Below, piece by piece: positions 1 to 7,519 of a stretch of DNA of 64,000 nucleotides. Position 1 is the stretch's first letter. Each line of letters begins with the position of its first letter. The DNA lies in assembly GCF_019443325.1 (NCBI RefSeq), contig NZ_CP080383.1, forward strand, positions 2,604,001 to 2,668,000. Reading direction: 5' to 3'. The DNA comes from Cryobacterium sp. PAMC25264. Lineage in GTDB: Bacteria > Actinomycetota > Actinomycetes > Actinomycetales > Microbacteriaceae. The notes under the pieces are model-generated. The model was given only the letters and a program-made list of their open reading frames with translations. It was not told the origin of the DNA and searched no databases. The position numbers were made by a program, and so were the translations under genes.

Positions 1-2
1 TG

Positions 3-362
3 ACCTTGCTGGCCGCTGAGCGCGAGTTCGCGCCGGAGGGTGCGGCCTGTCGACTGTTCTCGTCGACACTGCTGACTGCAGCCCTCCCGGGTTTCCTCAT
101 GCCGCCCTATCTCGTGCCGGACTTCCTGCTGCGCGAGGCGCAGTTGAGCATGGTCGGCGCCTTCATCGATTTCCTAGTGCCCGCGAATCGATACGACCAT
201 GGCTCGGACCGTCTCCGGACGATGCTCCGCCGAACCCTCGCTGAGGCCATGCAGGACCTCAAGCGTGAACGGCAGGCCCAGTCGCTGGAGCGACTCCTGG
301 GTCAGCTCAGTGCCGAACAGCTCGAGCATATGGAGCGCTTGCGCCGAGATGCCCCCGACTAG
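3..362 (+). CDS. C-terminal part of an unknown protein, cut by the window edge
   Basis: The frame is open to the window edge and stops with TAG at 360-362, so the real start probably lies upstream; the TTG at 6 is only the first possible start codon here. The visible part, about 118 residues, has a hydrophobic stretch (LPGFLMPPYLVPDFLLREAQ) followed by a charged, probably helical tail rich in Arg, Glu and Leu that could form a coiled coil. I do not recognise the family; the C-terminal part of a helical regulator is possible but unsupported. It is convergent with the YbaK-type gene that ends 44 bp downstream. Confidence 0.5.
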   Translation, partial: TLLAAEREFAPEGAACRLFSSTLLTAALPGFLMPPYLVPDFLLREAQLSMVGAFIDFLVPANRYDHGSDRLRTMLRRTLAEAMQDLKRERQAQSLERLLGQLSAEQLEHMERLRRDAPD

Positions 363-405
363 GGTCTCCGTTCGAGCACCCTGACCCAGCGTGGTCTGGA
401 CCCCG

Positions 406-888
406 CTACTGCGGCGGAACCACCGGCGTGGAGGTGCCCCCGGTGATGCGCAGGAGCTCGGCGAACGTGGTGGGGAACACAGTGTGCGCGTGGCCCGCGG
501 CCGCCCAAACCACCGGGTAGCCGGCGAGATCCTCGTCGACCAGGGTGCGAATCGGCGACGGATGCCCGAGCGGCGCGACGCCCCCGATGACCTGCCCGGT
601 GGCTTCCTTCACGAGGTCCTTGGCGGCTCGGCCGATGCTGCCGCCGAGGCGCTCCCCCAGCCAGGCGGTGTCCACCCGGTGCGCCCCGGAGGTCAACACC
701 AGCAGCGGCGCGCCGTCGAGCGTGAAGATCAGCGAGTTCGCGATGGCACCCACCTCGATGCCCAATGCGGCGGCCGCGGCGGACGCAGTGGTGGCCGCGT
801 CGTCGAACCACCTGATCTCGGGGTCGACACCCTGCGCGTTCAGCGCCAGGCGCACTCGCTCGACGGCCGGATGCGCGGTGTTCACCAT
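406..888 (-). CDS. YbaK/EbsC-family aminoacyl-tRNA deacylase
   Basis: 160 residues, the normal length for the stand-alone YbaK/ProX family, which hydrolyses mischarged aminoacyl-tRNAs in trans (typically Cys-tRNA(Pro) or Ala-tRNA(Pro)) in the cytoplasm. Visible family features are the N-terminal helix (HPAVERVRLALNAQG), the central IANSLIFTLDGAPLLVLTSG strand region, the conserved lysine segment AAKDLVKEATG, and the GGVAPLGHPSP loop typical of the editing site. The ATG at 888 begins MVNTAHPAVE. It diverges from the gamma-carbonic-anhydrase gene; the 197-bp gap holds a three-box repeat element. The substrate tRNA cannot be told from sequence alone. Confidence 0.85.
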   Translation of the reverse strand: MVNTAHPAVERVRLALNAQGVDPEIRWFDDAATTASAAAAALGIEVGAIANSLIFTLDGAPLLVLTSGAHRVDTAWLGERLGGSIGRAAKDLVKEATGQVIGGVAPLGHPSPIRTLVDEDLAGYPVVWAAAGHAHTVFPTTFAELLRITGGTSTPVVPPQ

Positions 889-931
889 CCCTGAATCCTA
901 AAGCGCAGCATCCGCCCGCGCACGTCGCCAG

Positions 932-1020
932 GTCTGAGGCTCGACCGCAAGAAAGGACAAAGGTCGATAAACAGGACGAAATGTCGAATTCTGTCCTTTA
1001 TAGCTCACTTTCTCCTTTTT
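932..1020 (+). repeat. Three-box intergenic element, copy 1
   Basis: First of three related intergenic sequences (others at 34149-34236 and 42274-42363, both minus strand). It has GTCTGAG near its start, AGGAC at 954-958, AGGAC again 19 nt later at 973-977 inside GATAAACAGGACG, and the inverse GTCCT at 993-997, followed by CTCACTTTCTCC. Box 1 and box 3 form the inverted repeat AAAGGACA/TGTCCTTT. The element ends about 66 bp before the start of the downstream gene. It could be a protein-binding site, an RNA leader that folds in two ways, or a REP-like repeat. Confidence 0.65.
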
Positions 1021-1085
1021 TCGCCGCGTCGTACGCCTGCGAGCAGGGCAGGGGTGAGCGACGGATGCGCAACTAGGGTGGAGCC

Positions 1086-1619
1086 ATGACCGCCGACAGC
1101 GCCGCCCGCCTCATCATCCTGCCCGACCGTCCGGGGCCGCACGTGGCCCAGAGCGCGTTCGTCGCCGCCGGCGCCGTCCTGGTGGGCAACGTGAGCCTTG
1201 CCGAGCACGCCAGCGTCTGGTACAACGCGGTATTGCGTGCCGAGGTCGAACCGATCCGTATCGGGGCGGGCTCCAATCTGCAGGACAACGTCTCCTGCCA
1301 CGTTGACGGCGGCTTCCCGCTGATCGTCGGCCGCGACGTTTCGGTGGGCCATGGCGCTGTGCTTCACGGCTGCACCGTCGAGGACGGCGCCCTGATCGGC
1401 ATGGCCGCCACCGTGCTCAACGGGGCCGTCATCGGCGCCGGGTCGCTCGTGGCCGCCGGGGCCGTGGTGCTCGAGGGCACCATCGTGCCGCCGGGCTCCC
1501 TCGTGGCCGGCGTGCCGGGCAAGGTGCGACGCGAGCTCACCGCCGACGAGATCGACGGCATCCGTCACAACGCCGAAAGCTACCTCGGCCACGCGGCCCT
1601 GCACCGCCTCGCGACCTGA
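1086..1619 (+). CDS. Gamma-carbonic anhydrase-like hexapeptide-repeat protein
   Basis: 177 residues with the left-handed beta-helix pattern of the gamma-carbonic anhydrase/YrdA/PaaY family (cytoplasmic trimer). Visible marks are NVSLAEHASVWYNAVLRAE, the Asn/Gln-Asp segment SNLQDNVSCHVDGG with the first metal-ligand His, and VSVGHGAVLHGC with the second His pair, followed by hexapeptide turns (IGAGSLVAAGAVVLEG) and a C-terminal helix (VRRELTADEIDGIR). All three expected zinc ligands seem present, so it may bind metal, but many family members have no proven carbonic anhydrase activity. ATG at 1086 follows GGTGGAGCC. Convergent with folD. Confidence 0.85.
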   Translation: MTADSAARLIILPDRPGPHVAQSAFVAAGAVLVGNVSLAEHASVWYNAVLRAEVEPIRIGAGSNLQDNVSCHVDGGFPLIVGRDVSVGHGAVLHGCTVEDGALIGMAATVLNGAVIGAGSLVAAGAVVLEGTIVPPGSLVAGVPGKVRRELTADEIDGIRHNAESYLGHAALHRLAT

Positions 1620-1627
1620 CCCACCCC

Positions 1628-1690
1628 CCGCGAACTGTGACTTAAGCACCAGAATCGGGCCGATTTTGGGGCTTAGCTCACAGTTCGCGG
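1628..1690. repeat. Palindromic repeat R, copy 1 (terminator-like)
   Basis: An inverted repeat whose arms read CCGCGAACTGTGACTTAAGC and GCTTAGCTCACAGTTCGCGG, extended by CCCCC/GGGGG outside. It sits exactly between two convergent stop codons, so it may act as a bidirectional terminator. Three more copies lie at 22767, 23301 and 58361. Confidence 0.8.
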
Positions 1691-1697
1691 AAGGGGG

Positions 1698-2582
1698 CTA
1701 GGGGTTGAGGAGGCGCTCGGAGGCCTTGACGACGTTCGCGAGGAGCATGGCGCGGGTCATCGGGCCCACGCCGCGGGGGTTCGGCGAGAGGTGGCCGGCC
1801 ACCGAGGCGACGTCGGGGTGCACGTCTCCGGTGAGCACGCCCTTGCCGGTCTCCGGGTTCTGCACGCGGGTGATGCCCACGTCGAGCACGGCGGCGCCGG
1901 GCTTGATCCAGTCGGCCTGCACCAGGTGCGGCACGCCCACGGCGGCCACGACGATGTCGGCGCGACGCACCTCGCCGGCCAGGTCGACCGTGCGGGAGTG
2001 GGTGAGGGTGACGGTGGCGTCCAGGCCCTTGCGGGTGAAGAGCAGACCCAGCGGGCGGCCCACGGTGAGGCCGCGGCCGATCACGACGACGTTCTTGCCG
2101 GCGATGGGCACCTCGTAGCGGCGCAGGAGTTCCACGATGCCGGCGGGGGTGCACGGCAGCGGCGAGTCGAGCTCGCCCTCGATGCCCAGCACCAGGCGGC
2201 CCAGGTTGGTGGGGTGCAGGCCGTCAGCGTCCTTGGCCGGGTCCATCAGTTCGAGCATGGCGTTCTCGTTGTGGCCGACGGGCAGCGGCAGCTGGATGAT
2301 GTAGCCGGTCACCTCACGGGCGGCGTTGAGGTCGGCGATCGCGGCGCGCACATCCGCCGAGGTGGCGGAGCCGGGCAGGTCGATGCGGATGGACTCGATG
2401 CCCACCTCGGCGCAGTCGCGGTGCTTGCCGGCCACGTAGGAGCGGGAGCCCGGGTCGTCGCCGACGAGCAGGGTACCGAGGCCCGGCATGATGCCGTGCG
2501 CGGCCAGCGCGCGGACGCGCTCGGTGAGTTCGAGCTTGACCTGGGTCGCGGTGGCGACGCCGTCGAGGGTGAGTGCGGTCAT
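1698..2582 (-). CDS. folD: Bifunctional methylenetetrahydrofolate dehydrogenase/cyclohydrolase FolD
   Basis: 294 residues, standard FolD length. The enzyme interconverts 5,10-methylene-THF, 5,10-methenyl-THF and 10-formyl-THF in the cytoplasm using NADP. Visible motifs: catalytic YVAGK (about residues 47-51), the substrate loop [19 protein letters not shown], the NADP-binding [13 protein letters not shown], and the C-terminal [14 protein letters not shown]. The start is the ATG at 2582 (MTALTLDG); the longer upstream frame is a shadow of glyA. It lies 161 bp downstream of glyA on the same strand, so both probably share the ZTP riboswitch transcript: GlyA makes methylene-THF and FolD carries it on to formyl-THF for PurN, PurH and formylmethionine. 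Confidence 0.97.
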   Translation of the reverse strand: MTALTLDGVATATQVKLELTERVRALAAHGIMPGLGTLLVGDDPGSRSYVAGKHRDCAEVGIESIRIDLPGSATSADVRAAIADLNAAREVTGYIIQLPLPVGHNENAMLELMDPAKDADGLHPTNLGRLVLGIEGELDSPLPCTPAGIVELLRRYEVPIAGKNVVVIGRGLTVGRPLGLLFTRKGLDATVTLTHSRTVDLAGEVRRADIVVAAVGVPHLVQADWIKPGAAVLDVGITRVQNPETGKGVLTGDVHPDVASVAGHLSPNPRGVGPMTRAMLLANVVKASERLLNP

Positions 2583-2743
2583 GCGAAATCCGATCTGTCG
2601 GTGGTGCTGCGCGGGTGCCGGAGTGCGGCAGGACCACGCCGAACGCGCATCGACCCGGCGCACCTGGTGCGCGGGTGATGCCGGGTGCGGGTGGTGACGG
2701 ATGCGTTCACGGCGGTGGGCGCATCCGTCAGCACCCGAAAGAC

Positions 2744-4042
2744 CTACTGGGCCAGACCGGGGTAGAGCGGGAACGCGTCGGTGAGGCCCTTCACCCGGGC
2801 GCGGAGCGCGGGGATGTCGGCGCCGGGCTTGAGCGCCTCGGCGATGACGTCGGACACCACGGTGAACTCGGCGTCGCCGAAGCCGCGGGTGGCCAGGGCG
2901 GGCGTGCCGATGCGGAGGCCGGAGGTGACCATCGGCGGGCGCGGGTCGAACGGCACCGAGTTGCGGTTGACGGTGATGCCCACCTCGTGCAGCGCGTCTT
3001 CGGCCTGCTGGCCGTTGATCTCGGAGTTGCGGAGGTCGGCGAGCACCAGGTGCACGTCGGTGCCGCCGGTGAGCACGTCGATGCCCGCGGCGCGCGAGTC
3101 GTCGGCGGTGAGCCGGTCGGCGAGGATCCGGGCGCCGCGAAGGGTGCGCTCCTGGCGTTCCTTGAACTCGGGGGTCGCGGCAAGCTTGAACGCGGTGGCC
3201 TTGGCAGCGATGACGTGCATGAGCGGGCCGCCCTGCTGGCCGGGGAAGACGTTGGAGTTGAGCTTCTTCGCCAGCGCGGTGTCGCGGGAGAGGATGAAGC
3301 CCGAGCGCGGGCCGGCGAGGGTCTTGTGCACGGTGCTGGACACGACGTCGGCGTAGGGCACCGGTGACGGGTGGAGGCCTGCGGCGACGAGGCCGGCGAA
3401 GTGTGCCATGTCGACCCAGAGCTTGGCGCCCACCTCGTCGGCGATGGCGCGGAATGCGGCGAAGTCGAGCTGGCGGGGGTAGGCCGACCAGCCGGCGATG
3501 ATGACCTGCGGCTTGTGCTCGAGGGCCTTGTCGCGCACCACGTCCATGTCGACGCGGAAGGTCTGCGGGTCGACGCCGTAGGCGACCGGGTTGTACAGCT
3601 TGCCGGAGAAGTTGAGCTTCATGCCGTGGGTGAGGTGGCCGCCGTGCGCGAGCTCCAGGCCCAGGATGGTGTCGCCGGGGGTGGCGATGGCGGAGAGCAC
3701 CGCGGCGTTGGCGGTGGCACCGGAGTGCGGCTGCACGTTCGCGTACTCGGCGCCGAAGAGGCTCTTGGCGCGGTCGATGGCGAGCTGCTCGGCCACGTCG
3801 ACATACTCGCAGCCGCCGTAGTATCGGCGGCCCGGGTAGCCCTCGGCGTACTTGTTGGTGAGTACCGAGCCCTGCGACTGCAGGATGGCGCGGGGCACGA
3901 AGTTCTCGCTGGCGATCATCTCGAGGTAGTCGCGCTGGCGACCGAGCTCGAGCTCGAGGATCGCGGCGATCTCGGGGTCGACGACCTCGAGGGAGTCGTT
4001 GAAAGTGGAGGGTACGGAACTGGTGAGCACAGTGTCGGACAC
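2744..4042 (-). CDS. glyA: Serine hydroxymethyltransferase GlyA
   Basis: 432 residues. A PLP enzyme that converts serine plus THF to glycine plus 5,10-methylene-THF. Visible motifs: [27 protein letters not shown], the substrate/PLP region [24 protein letters not shown], and the PLP lysine in [13 protein letters not shown]. The GTG at 4042 (VSDTVLTSS) is chosen because AGGAG lies 7 nt before it; an in-frame ATG five codons upstream lies just before that Shine-Dalgarno sequence. Expression is probably set by the ZTP riboswitch immediately upstream. First gene of the glyA-folD unit. Confidence 0.97.
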   Translation of the reverse strand: MSDTVLTSSVPSTFNDSLEVVDPEIAAILELELGRQRDYLEMIASENFVPRAILQSQGSVLTNKYAEGYPGRRYYGGCEYVDVAEQLAIDRAKSLFGAEYANVQPHSGATANAAVLSAIATPGDTILGLELAHGGHLTHGMKLNFSGKLYNPVAYGVDPQTFRVDMDVVRDKALEHKPQVIIAGWSAYPRQLDFAAFRAIADEVGAKLWVDMAHFAGLVAAGLHPSPVPYADVVSSTVHKTLAGPRSGFILSRDTALAKKLNSNVFPGQQGGPLMHVIAAKATAFKLAATPEFKERQERTLRGARILADRLTADDSRAAGIDVLTGGTDVHLVLADLRNSEINGQQAEDALHEVGITVNRNSVPFDPRPPMVTSGLRIGTPALATRGFGDAEFTVVSDVIAEALKPGADIPALRARVKGLTDAFPLYPGLAQ

Positions 4043-4076
4043 GGGAAAACTCCTCATACATATAGATGGATGTGTC

Positions 4077-4158
4077 GTGGCCCAGGCGTGCGGCCACTAA
4101 CCGTGTCAGTCGCTCCCCGATGGTGACCCATCTTTCGTGCTACGCCAGTTGCGACTCG
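4077..4158 (-). promoter_or_regulatory. ZTP (pfl) riboswitch upstream of glyA-folD
   Basis: The minus-strand RNA has the consensus parts of the pfl/ZMP-ZTP riboswitch in order. The 5' strand AGUCGC pairs with GCGACU about 40 nt later (P1); ACUGGCG follows; then a short hairpin GAUGG-GUCA-CCAUC leading into the conserved CGGGGAGCGAC; then a 3' hairpin GUGGCC/GGCCAC carrying CGCCUGGG, whose CGCC can form the pseudoknot with GGCG. The glyA Shine-Dalgarno starts about 25 nt after it, so translational or transcriptional control is possible. The family is known to control folate and purine genes, which fits glyA-folD. A possible -10 (TAGTAT, 4163-4168) overlaps the mrpG stop. Confidence 0.88.
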
Positions 4159-4167
4159 GCCATACTA

Positions 4168-4506
4168 TCAGCCGCGTGCGTCCCGGAGCTCGTCGAGCAC
4201 CAGCAAATCCGGCCGCAGGTGGTCGGTCTGGTACGCGGCACGGGCCACCAGGTGCGCCGCCATGGGCGCGGTGAGCGACTGGAACAGCACGATCGCGACG
4301 ACGAGGGTGACGGTGCCGACGCTGAAGTTCGTCACGGCGATGTCGAGGGTGACCGCCATCAGGCCGAGGATCTGGGGCTTCGTGGCCGAGTGCAGCCGGG
4401 TGAGCACGTCGGGGAACCGGAGCAGGCCGACGCCGGCGGCCAGGCACATCACGGCGGCGAGCAGCACCAGGACGGCGGTGACCACGTCGCTCCAGACGGC
4501 GCTCAT
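4168..4506 (-). CDS. mrpG: Mrp Na+/H+ antiporter subunit G
   Basis: 112 residues with three predicted membrane helices, as in MrpG/MnhG/PhaG. The N-terminal helix (VVTAVLVLLAAVMCLAAGVG) is followed by the family motif LLRFPDVLTRLHSATKPQIL, then two more helices. It is the last gene of the mrp operon and its ATG overlaps the mrpF stop by 4 nt. MrpG is a small structural subunit of the hetero-oligomeric antiporter in the cytoplasmic membrane. Its stop lies within the promoter/leader region of the next unit (glyA-folD). Confidence 0.93.
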   Translation of the reverse strand: MSAVWSDVVTAVLVLLAAVMCLAAGVGLLRFPDVLTRLHSATKPQILGLMAVTLDIAVTNFSVGTVTLVVAIVLFQSLTAPMAAHLVARAAYQTDHLRPDLLVLDELRDARG

Positions 4507-4775
4507 GCGCGGTCCCGTCCGGGCAGGAACCGGGCCACGCTGAGCGAGCCGAGCACCGCGAAGAGCGCCAGCACGAGCAGCACTGGCAGATTGTCGGTGT
4601 GCCGGTTGAACGCCATCTCGGCGCCCAGGGCGCAGATGATGGTGGCCACGAGCACGTCGGAGGCGATCACCCGGTCGAGCACGCTCGGTCCACGGATGAT
4701 GCGGTAGACGGCGGCCAGGGCGCCGGCGCCGAAGAGGATTCCGGCGACGATGGCAACGATGTCCATGGGGGTCAT
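4503..4775 (-). CDS. mrpF: Mrp Na+/H+ antiporter subunit F
   Basis: 90 residues with three membrane helices. The motif YRIIRGPSVLDRVIASDVL is diagnostic for MrpF/MnhF. Start ATG at 4775 (MTPMDIVAIV) overlaps the mrpE stop as ATGA; a second Met three codons on is possible. Its stop overlaps the mrpG start. Small membrane subunit of the complex. Confidence 0.93.
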   Translation of the reverse strand: MTPMDIVAIVAGILFGAGALAAVYRIIRGPSVLDRVIASDVLVATIICALGAEMAFNRHTDNLPVLLVLALFAVLGSLSVARFLPGRDRA

Positions 4776-5425
4776 GCGGTGGCTCCGTTCTCGGGATCGG
4801 TGGAGGAGTGTGTGCCGGGGCCGCGCGGGTCGTGCGGGCCCGGGGCGCCGGGGGCGCCGTCGCTGCGGTGCTCGTCGGCGCGCACCTGGCAGACCCGCTC
4901 CACGTCTTCGCGCGAGCCGAAGGCCATCACGATACGACGCTCGGTCGCGAGCACCCGGGCGCGGAAGGCGTCGACCTCCACCTCGTTGTGCATGTTGATG
5001 ACGTGCAGGTACAGGGTCGAGTCGACCCGCTCGATGTCCACCACGATGGAGCCCGGCACGATCGAGGTGGCCACGGCGGTCCAAGTGAGGATCAGGTCGC
5101 TGCGGGTGCGCAGGTGCACGGCGAGGATCGCGTTACTCGCGGTGTACCGCGGGCCGAGGGCGAGCCAGGACACATCCACGGATGCCCGCACGATGTCCCA
5201 GATCAGCTTGACGAACAGCCAGACGCTGCGCCACGGGTTGAACCGGCCGCTGAGCTGCACCGCTGGCAGGTAGAACACGACGGAGACCACGGCCGCGAAC
5301 ACCGCGCCGGTGACGAGGTTCAGCCAGGAGAACGTGCCCCAGAGCAACGACCAGAGCAGCACCAGGCCGAGGAACAGTGGCAGCTGGCTGATCAGTCCGC
5401 CGAGGCGTTCGCGCACGCTGCTCAC
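4772..5425 (-). CDS. mrpE: Mrp Na+/H+ antiporter subunit E
   Basis: 217 residues. Hydrophobic N-terminal half (LFLGLVLLWSLLWGTFSWLN) with the MrpE membrane hairpins, then the conserved cytoplasmic part with NAILAVHLRT, the SIVPGSIVVDIE segment and LYLHVINMH typical of MrpE/MnhE. The last ~40 residues are a charged, low-complexity Pro/Gly/Asp tail that most homologues lack. Start GTG at 5425 overlaps the mrpD stop (GTGA). Membrane subunit of the Na+/H+ antiporter. Confidence 0.93.
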   Translation of the reverse strand: MSSVRERLGGLISQLPLFLGLVLLWSLLWGTFSWLNLVTGAVFAAVVSVVFYLPAVQLSGRFNPWRSVWLFVKLIWDIVRASVDVSWLALGPRYTASNAILAVHLRTRSDLILTWTAVATSIVPGSIVVDIERVDSTLYLHVINMHNEVEVDAFRARVLATERRIVMAFGSREDVERVCQVRADEHRSDGAPGAPGPHDPRGPGTHSSTDPENGATA

Positions 5426-6980
5426 GGGGTGCCTCCCGGGAAGACGGCATCGATGTAGACCGCCGGGTCAGAGATGTTCGCGGCGGCGCGGGTGGCCAGC
5501 TCGAACGCCGGGCCGGCGAAGATCGTCAGGCTCACCGTGAGGGCGAGCATGGTGGCGGTCGCGGCGGTCATCAGGGCGGAGGTGGTCTTGGTGGTGACCG
5601 TGCCCTCGTCGTGCGGGTCGTCCTGCAGGGCGTCGAGCACGGCGGAGTCGTAGTTCTCCACATCCCGTCGCGGCCGCCAGAACGCCATGTTCCAGGCGCG
5701 GGCCAGCGCGTACAGGGTGAGCAGCGAGGTGGCTGCTCCCCGGCCAGCAGCACGTAGCTGAGGGCGCCGCCCACCTGCACACCCGCGTCGAACAGGGCCA
5801 CCTTGCCCAGGAACCCGGAGAACGGCGGGATGCCGCCGAGGTTGAGCGCTCCGATGAAGAACAAGACGGCGACCAGCGGCGCGGCCTTGAGCATCCCGCC
5901 CAAGCGGGCCAGCGAGGTGGTGCCGCCGATGCGTTCGATGAGTCCGGCGCAGAGGAACAGCGTGGTCTGGATCATGATGTGATGCACCACGTAGAAGATC
6001 GTGGCCGCGATCGCCGCCTCGGTGCCCAGGGCGATGCCGAAGATCATGTAGCCGATGTGGCTCACCAGCGTGAACGAGAGCAACCGTTTGATGTCGGCCT
6101 GGGCGAGAGCACCGAAGATGCCGATCACCATGGTGAGCAGCGCCACGATCATCAACGGCAGCGAGAACTGGTTGTCGGGAAACAGCAGCGTCTGAGTACG
6201 CAGGATGGCGTACACGCCCACCTTGGTGAGCAGGCCAGCGAACACTGCGGTGACCGGGGCCGGCGCGGTGGGGTACGAATCCGGCAGCCAGAACGACAGC
6301 GGGAACACCGCCGCCTTCACGCTGAAGGCGATGAGCAGCATGAGCCCGAGAATCATCTGCACGTCCCCGGGCAGCAGCGGGATGCGCTCGGCCAGCAGCG
6401 CCAGCGTCACGGTTCCGGTCGCACCGTAGATGAGCGCGATCGCGGACAGGAACAGGATCGACGAGATCAGGCTGACGACGATGTACGTGACACCGGCCCG
6501 GATGCGCGCACCCGTGCCGCCGAGGGTGAGCAGCACATAACTGGCCGAGAGCAGCATCTCGAAGCCCACGTACATGTTGAACAGGTCACCGGCGATGAAA
6601 GCGTTGAACAGTCCGGCCGACAGCACCAGGTAGGTGGGGTGGAAGATCGACACCGGGGTCTCCCGGTTGCTGTCGACGATGCCCTGGCCCACGGCGAAGA
6701 GCAGAACGCCGAGCAGCATCAGGGCCGACACCAGAAGCATGATGGCCGATAGCCGGTCCACGACGAGCACGATGCCGAACGGTGGCTGCCAGCCGCCCAC
6801 ATTCACCACGGCCGGGCCGTTCTGGTCGACGAGCACCAACAGGACGCTGCTGATCACGACGACCGCGGAGAGCGTGAGCACGCTCACGGCAACCTGGTAG
6901 CGGGAGCGGCGGCCGAGTGCGATCGCGAGGGCGGCGCCGAGAAGCGGGATGGCGACGACGAGGGGCACGAGTACGTTCAT
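5422..6980 (-). CDS. mrpD: Mrp Na+/H+ antiporter subunit D, with an apparent 1-nt deletion
   Basis: A proton-pumping NuoM/MrpD-type subunit of about 519 residues if repaired. The N-terminal frame runs through the typical helices, including ADIKRLLSFTLVSHIGYM with the conserved Lys and His, and reads into GALSYVLLAG; it then breaks. The matching C-terminus (ATSLLTLYALARAWNMAFW and on to VYIDAVFPGGTP) continues in another frame to the TGA at 5422. One extra base at the CCCC run (5738-5741 on the plus strand) restores one reading frame. All other mrp genes are intact and properly overlapping, which argues for a sequence error over decay, but a real inactivating mutation is not excluded. Confidence 0.9.
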
Positions 6981-7519
6981 CGGGTGCCGCCCTCGCGGTC
7001 GGTGCGCGCGGCGTCGCCGGTGGCGGGTTCGCGTTCGTCGGAGCGGTCGGTCGCGTCGACAGCTGAGCTGTCGTCGTCGCTGCCGTCCTCACTGGCGTCC
7101 AGCGACGCCTGCACGGCGGCCTCGTCGTCGGTGGAGGAGCGGAAGGTGAGTTCGGAATCTTCGCTGGTCTCGGCGGCGTGCTCGTCGGTGAGGGTGTCGC
7201 CCTCGTCGCCGAGCTGGGCCAGCCACCAGGAGCGGTAGATCAGGGCGAGCAGCAGGGCGGTGATGCCGAAGTTGATCACGATGGCGGTGAGCATCAGCAC
7301 CTGCGGCAGCGGGTCGACCATGGTGTCGTCCAGGGACGTGCCCGTGACGATCGGCGAACTGCCGGGGCGTCCGCTCATGATGAAGATCAGCAGGTTGGTG
7401 GCGTTGCCCACCAGCAGGAATCCGATCAGCACCCGGGTGAGGCTGCGTTCGAGCATGATGTAGATGCCCGCGGCGTACATCGCGGCCATGACGATCACGA
7501 GGGTCAGGGAGGCGCTCAT
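6977..7519 (-). CDS. mrpC: Mrp Na+/H+ antiporter subunit C
   Basis: 180 residues. The first ~110 form the NuoK-like three-helix MrpC core (YIMLERSLTRVLIGFLLVGN, then the DPLPQVLMLTAIVINFG motif with the conserved region after PLPQAL). The last ~70 residues are an acidic Asp/Glu/Ser-rich tail, longer than in typical MrpC (about 110-150), probably disordered and cytoplasmic. Start and stop overlap the neighbouring mrpA and mrpD by 4 nt. Confidence 0.93.
   Translation of the reverse strand: MSASLTLVIVMAAMYAAGIYIMLERSLTRVLIGFLLVGNATNLLIFIMSGRPGSSPIVTGTSLDDTMVDPLPQVLMLTAIVINFGITALLLALIYRSWWLAQLGDEGDTLTDEHAAETSEDSELTFRSSTDDEAAVQASLDASEDGSDDDSSAVDATDRSDEREPATGDAARTDREGGTR

Noticed and set aside
2573-3367. 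Plus-strand open frame opposite glyA
   Set aside because: A shadow frame; glyA on the minus strand accounts for every conserved motif.
5731-5760. Programmed frameshift in mrpD
   Set aside because: No slippery heptamer followed by a stimulatory hairpin is evident, and seven other genes show the same kind of single missing base, which favours a sequencing cause.
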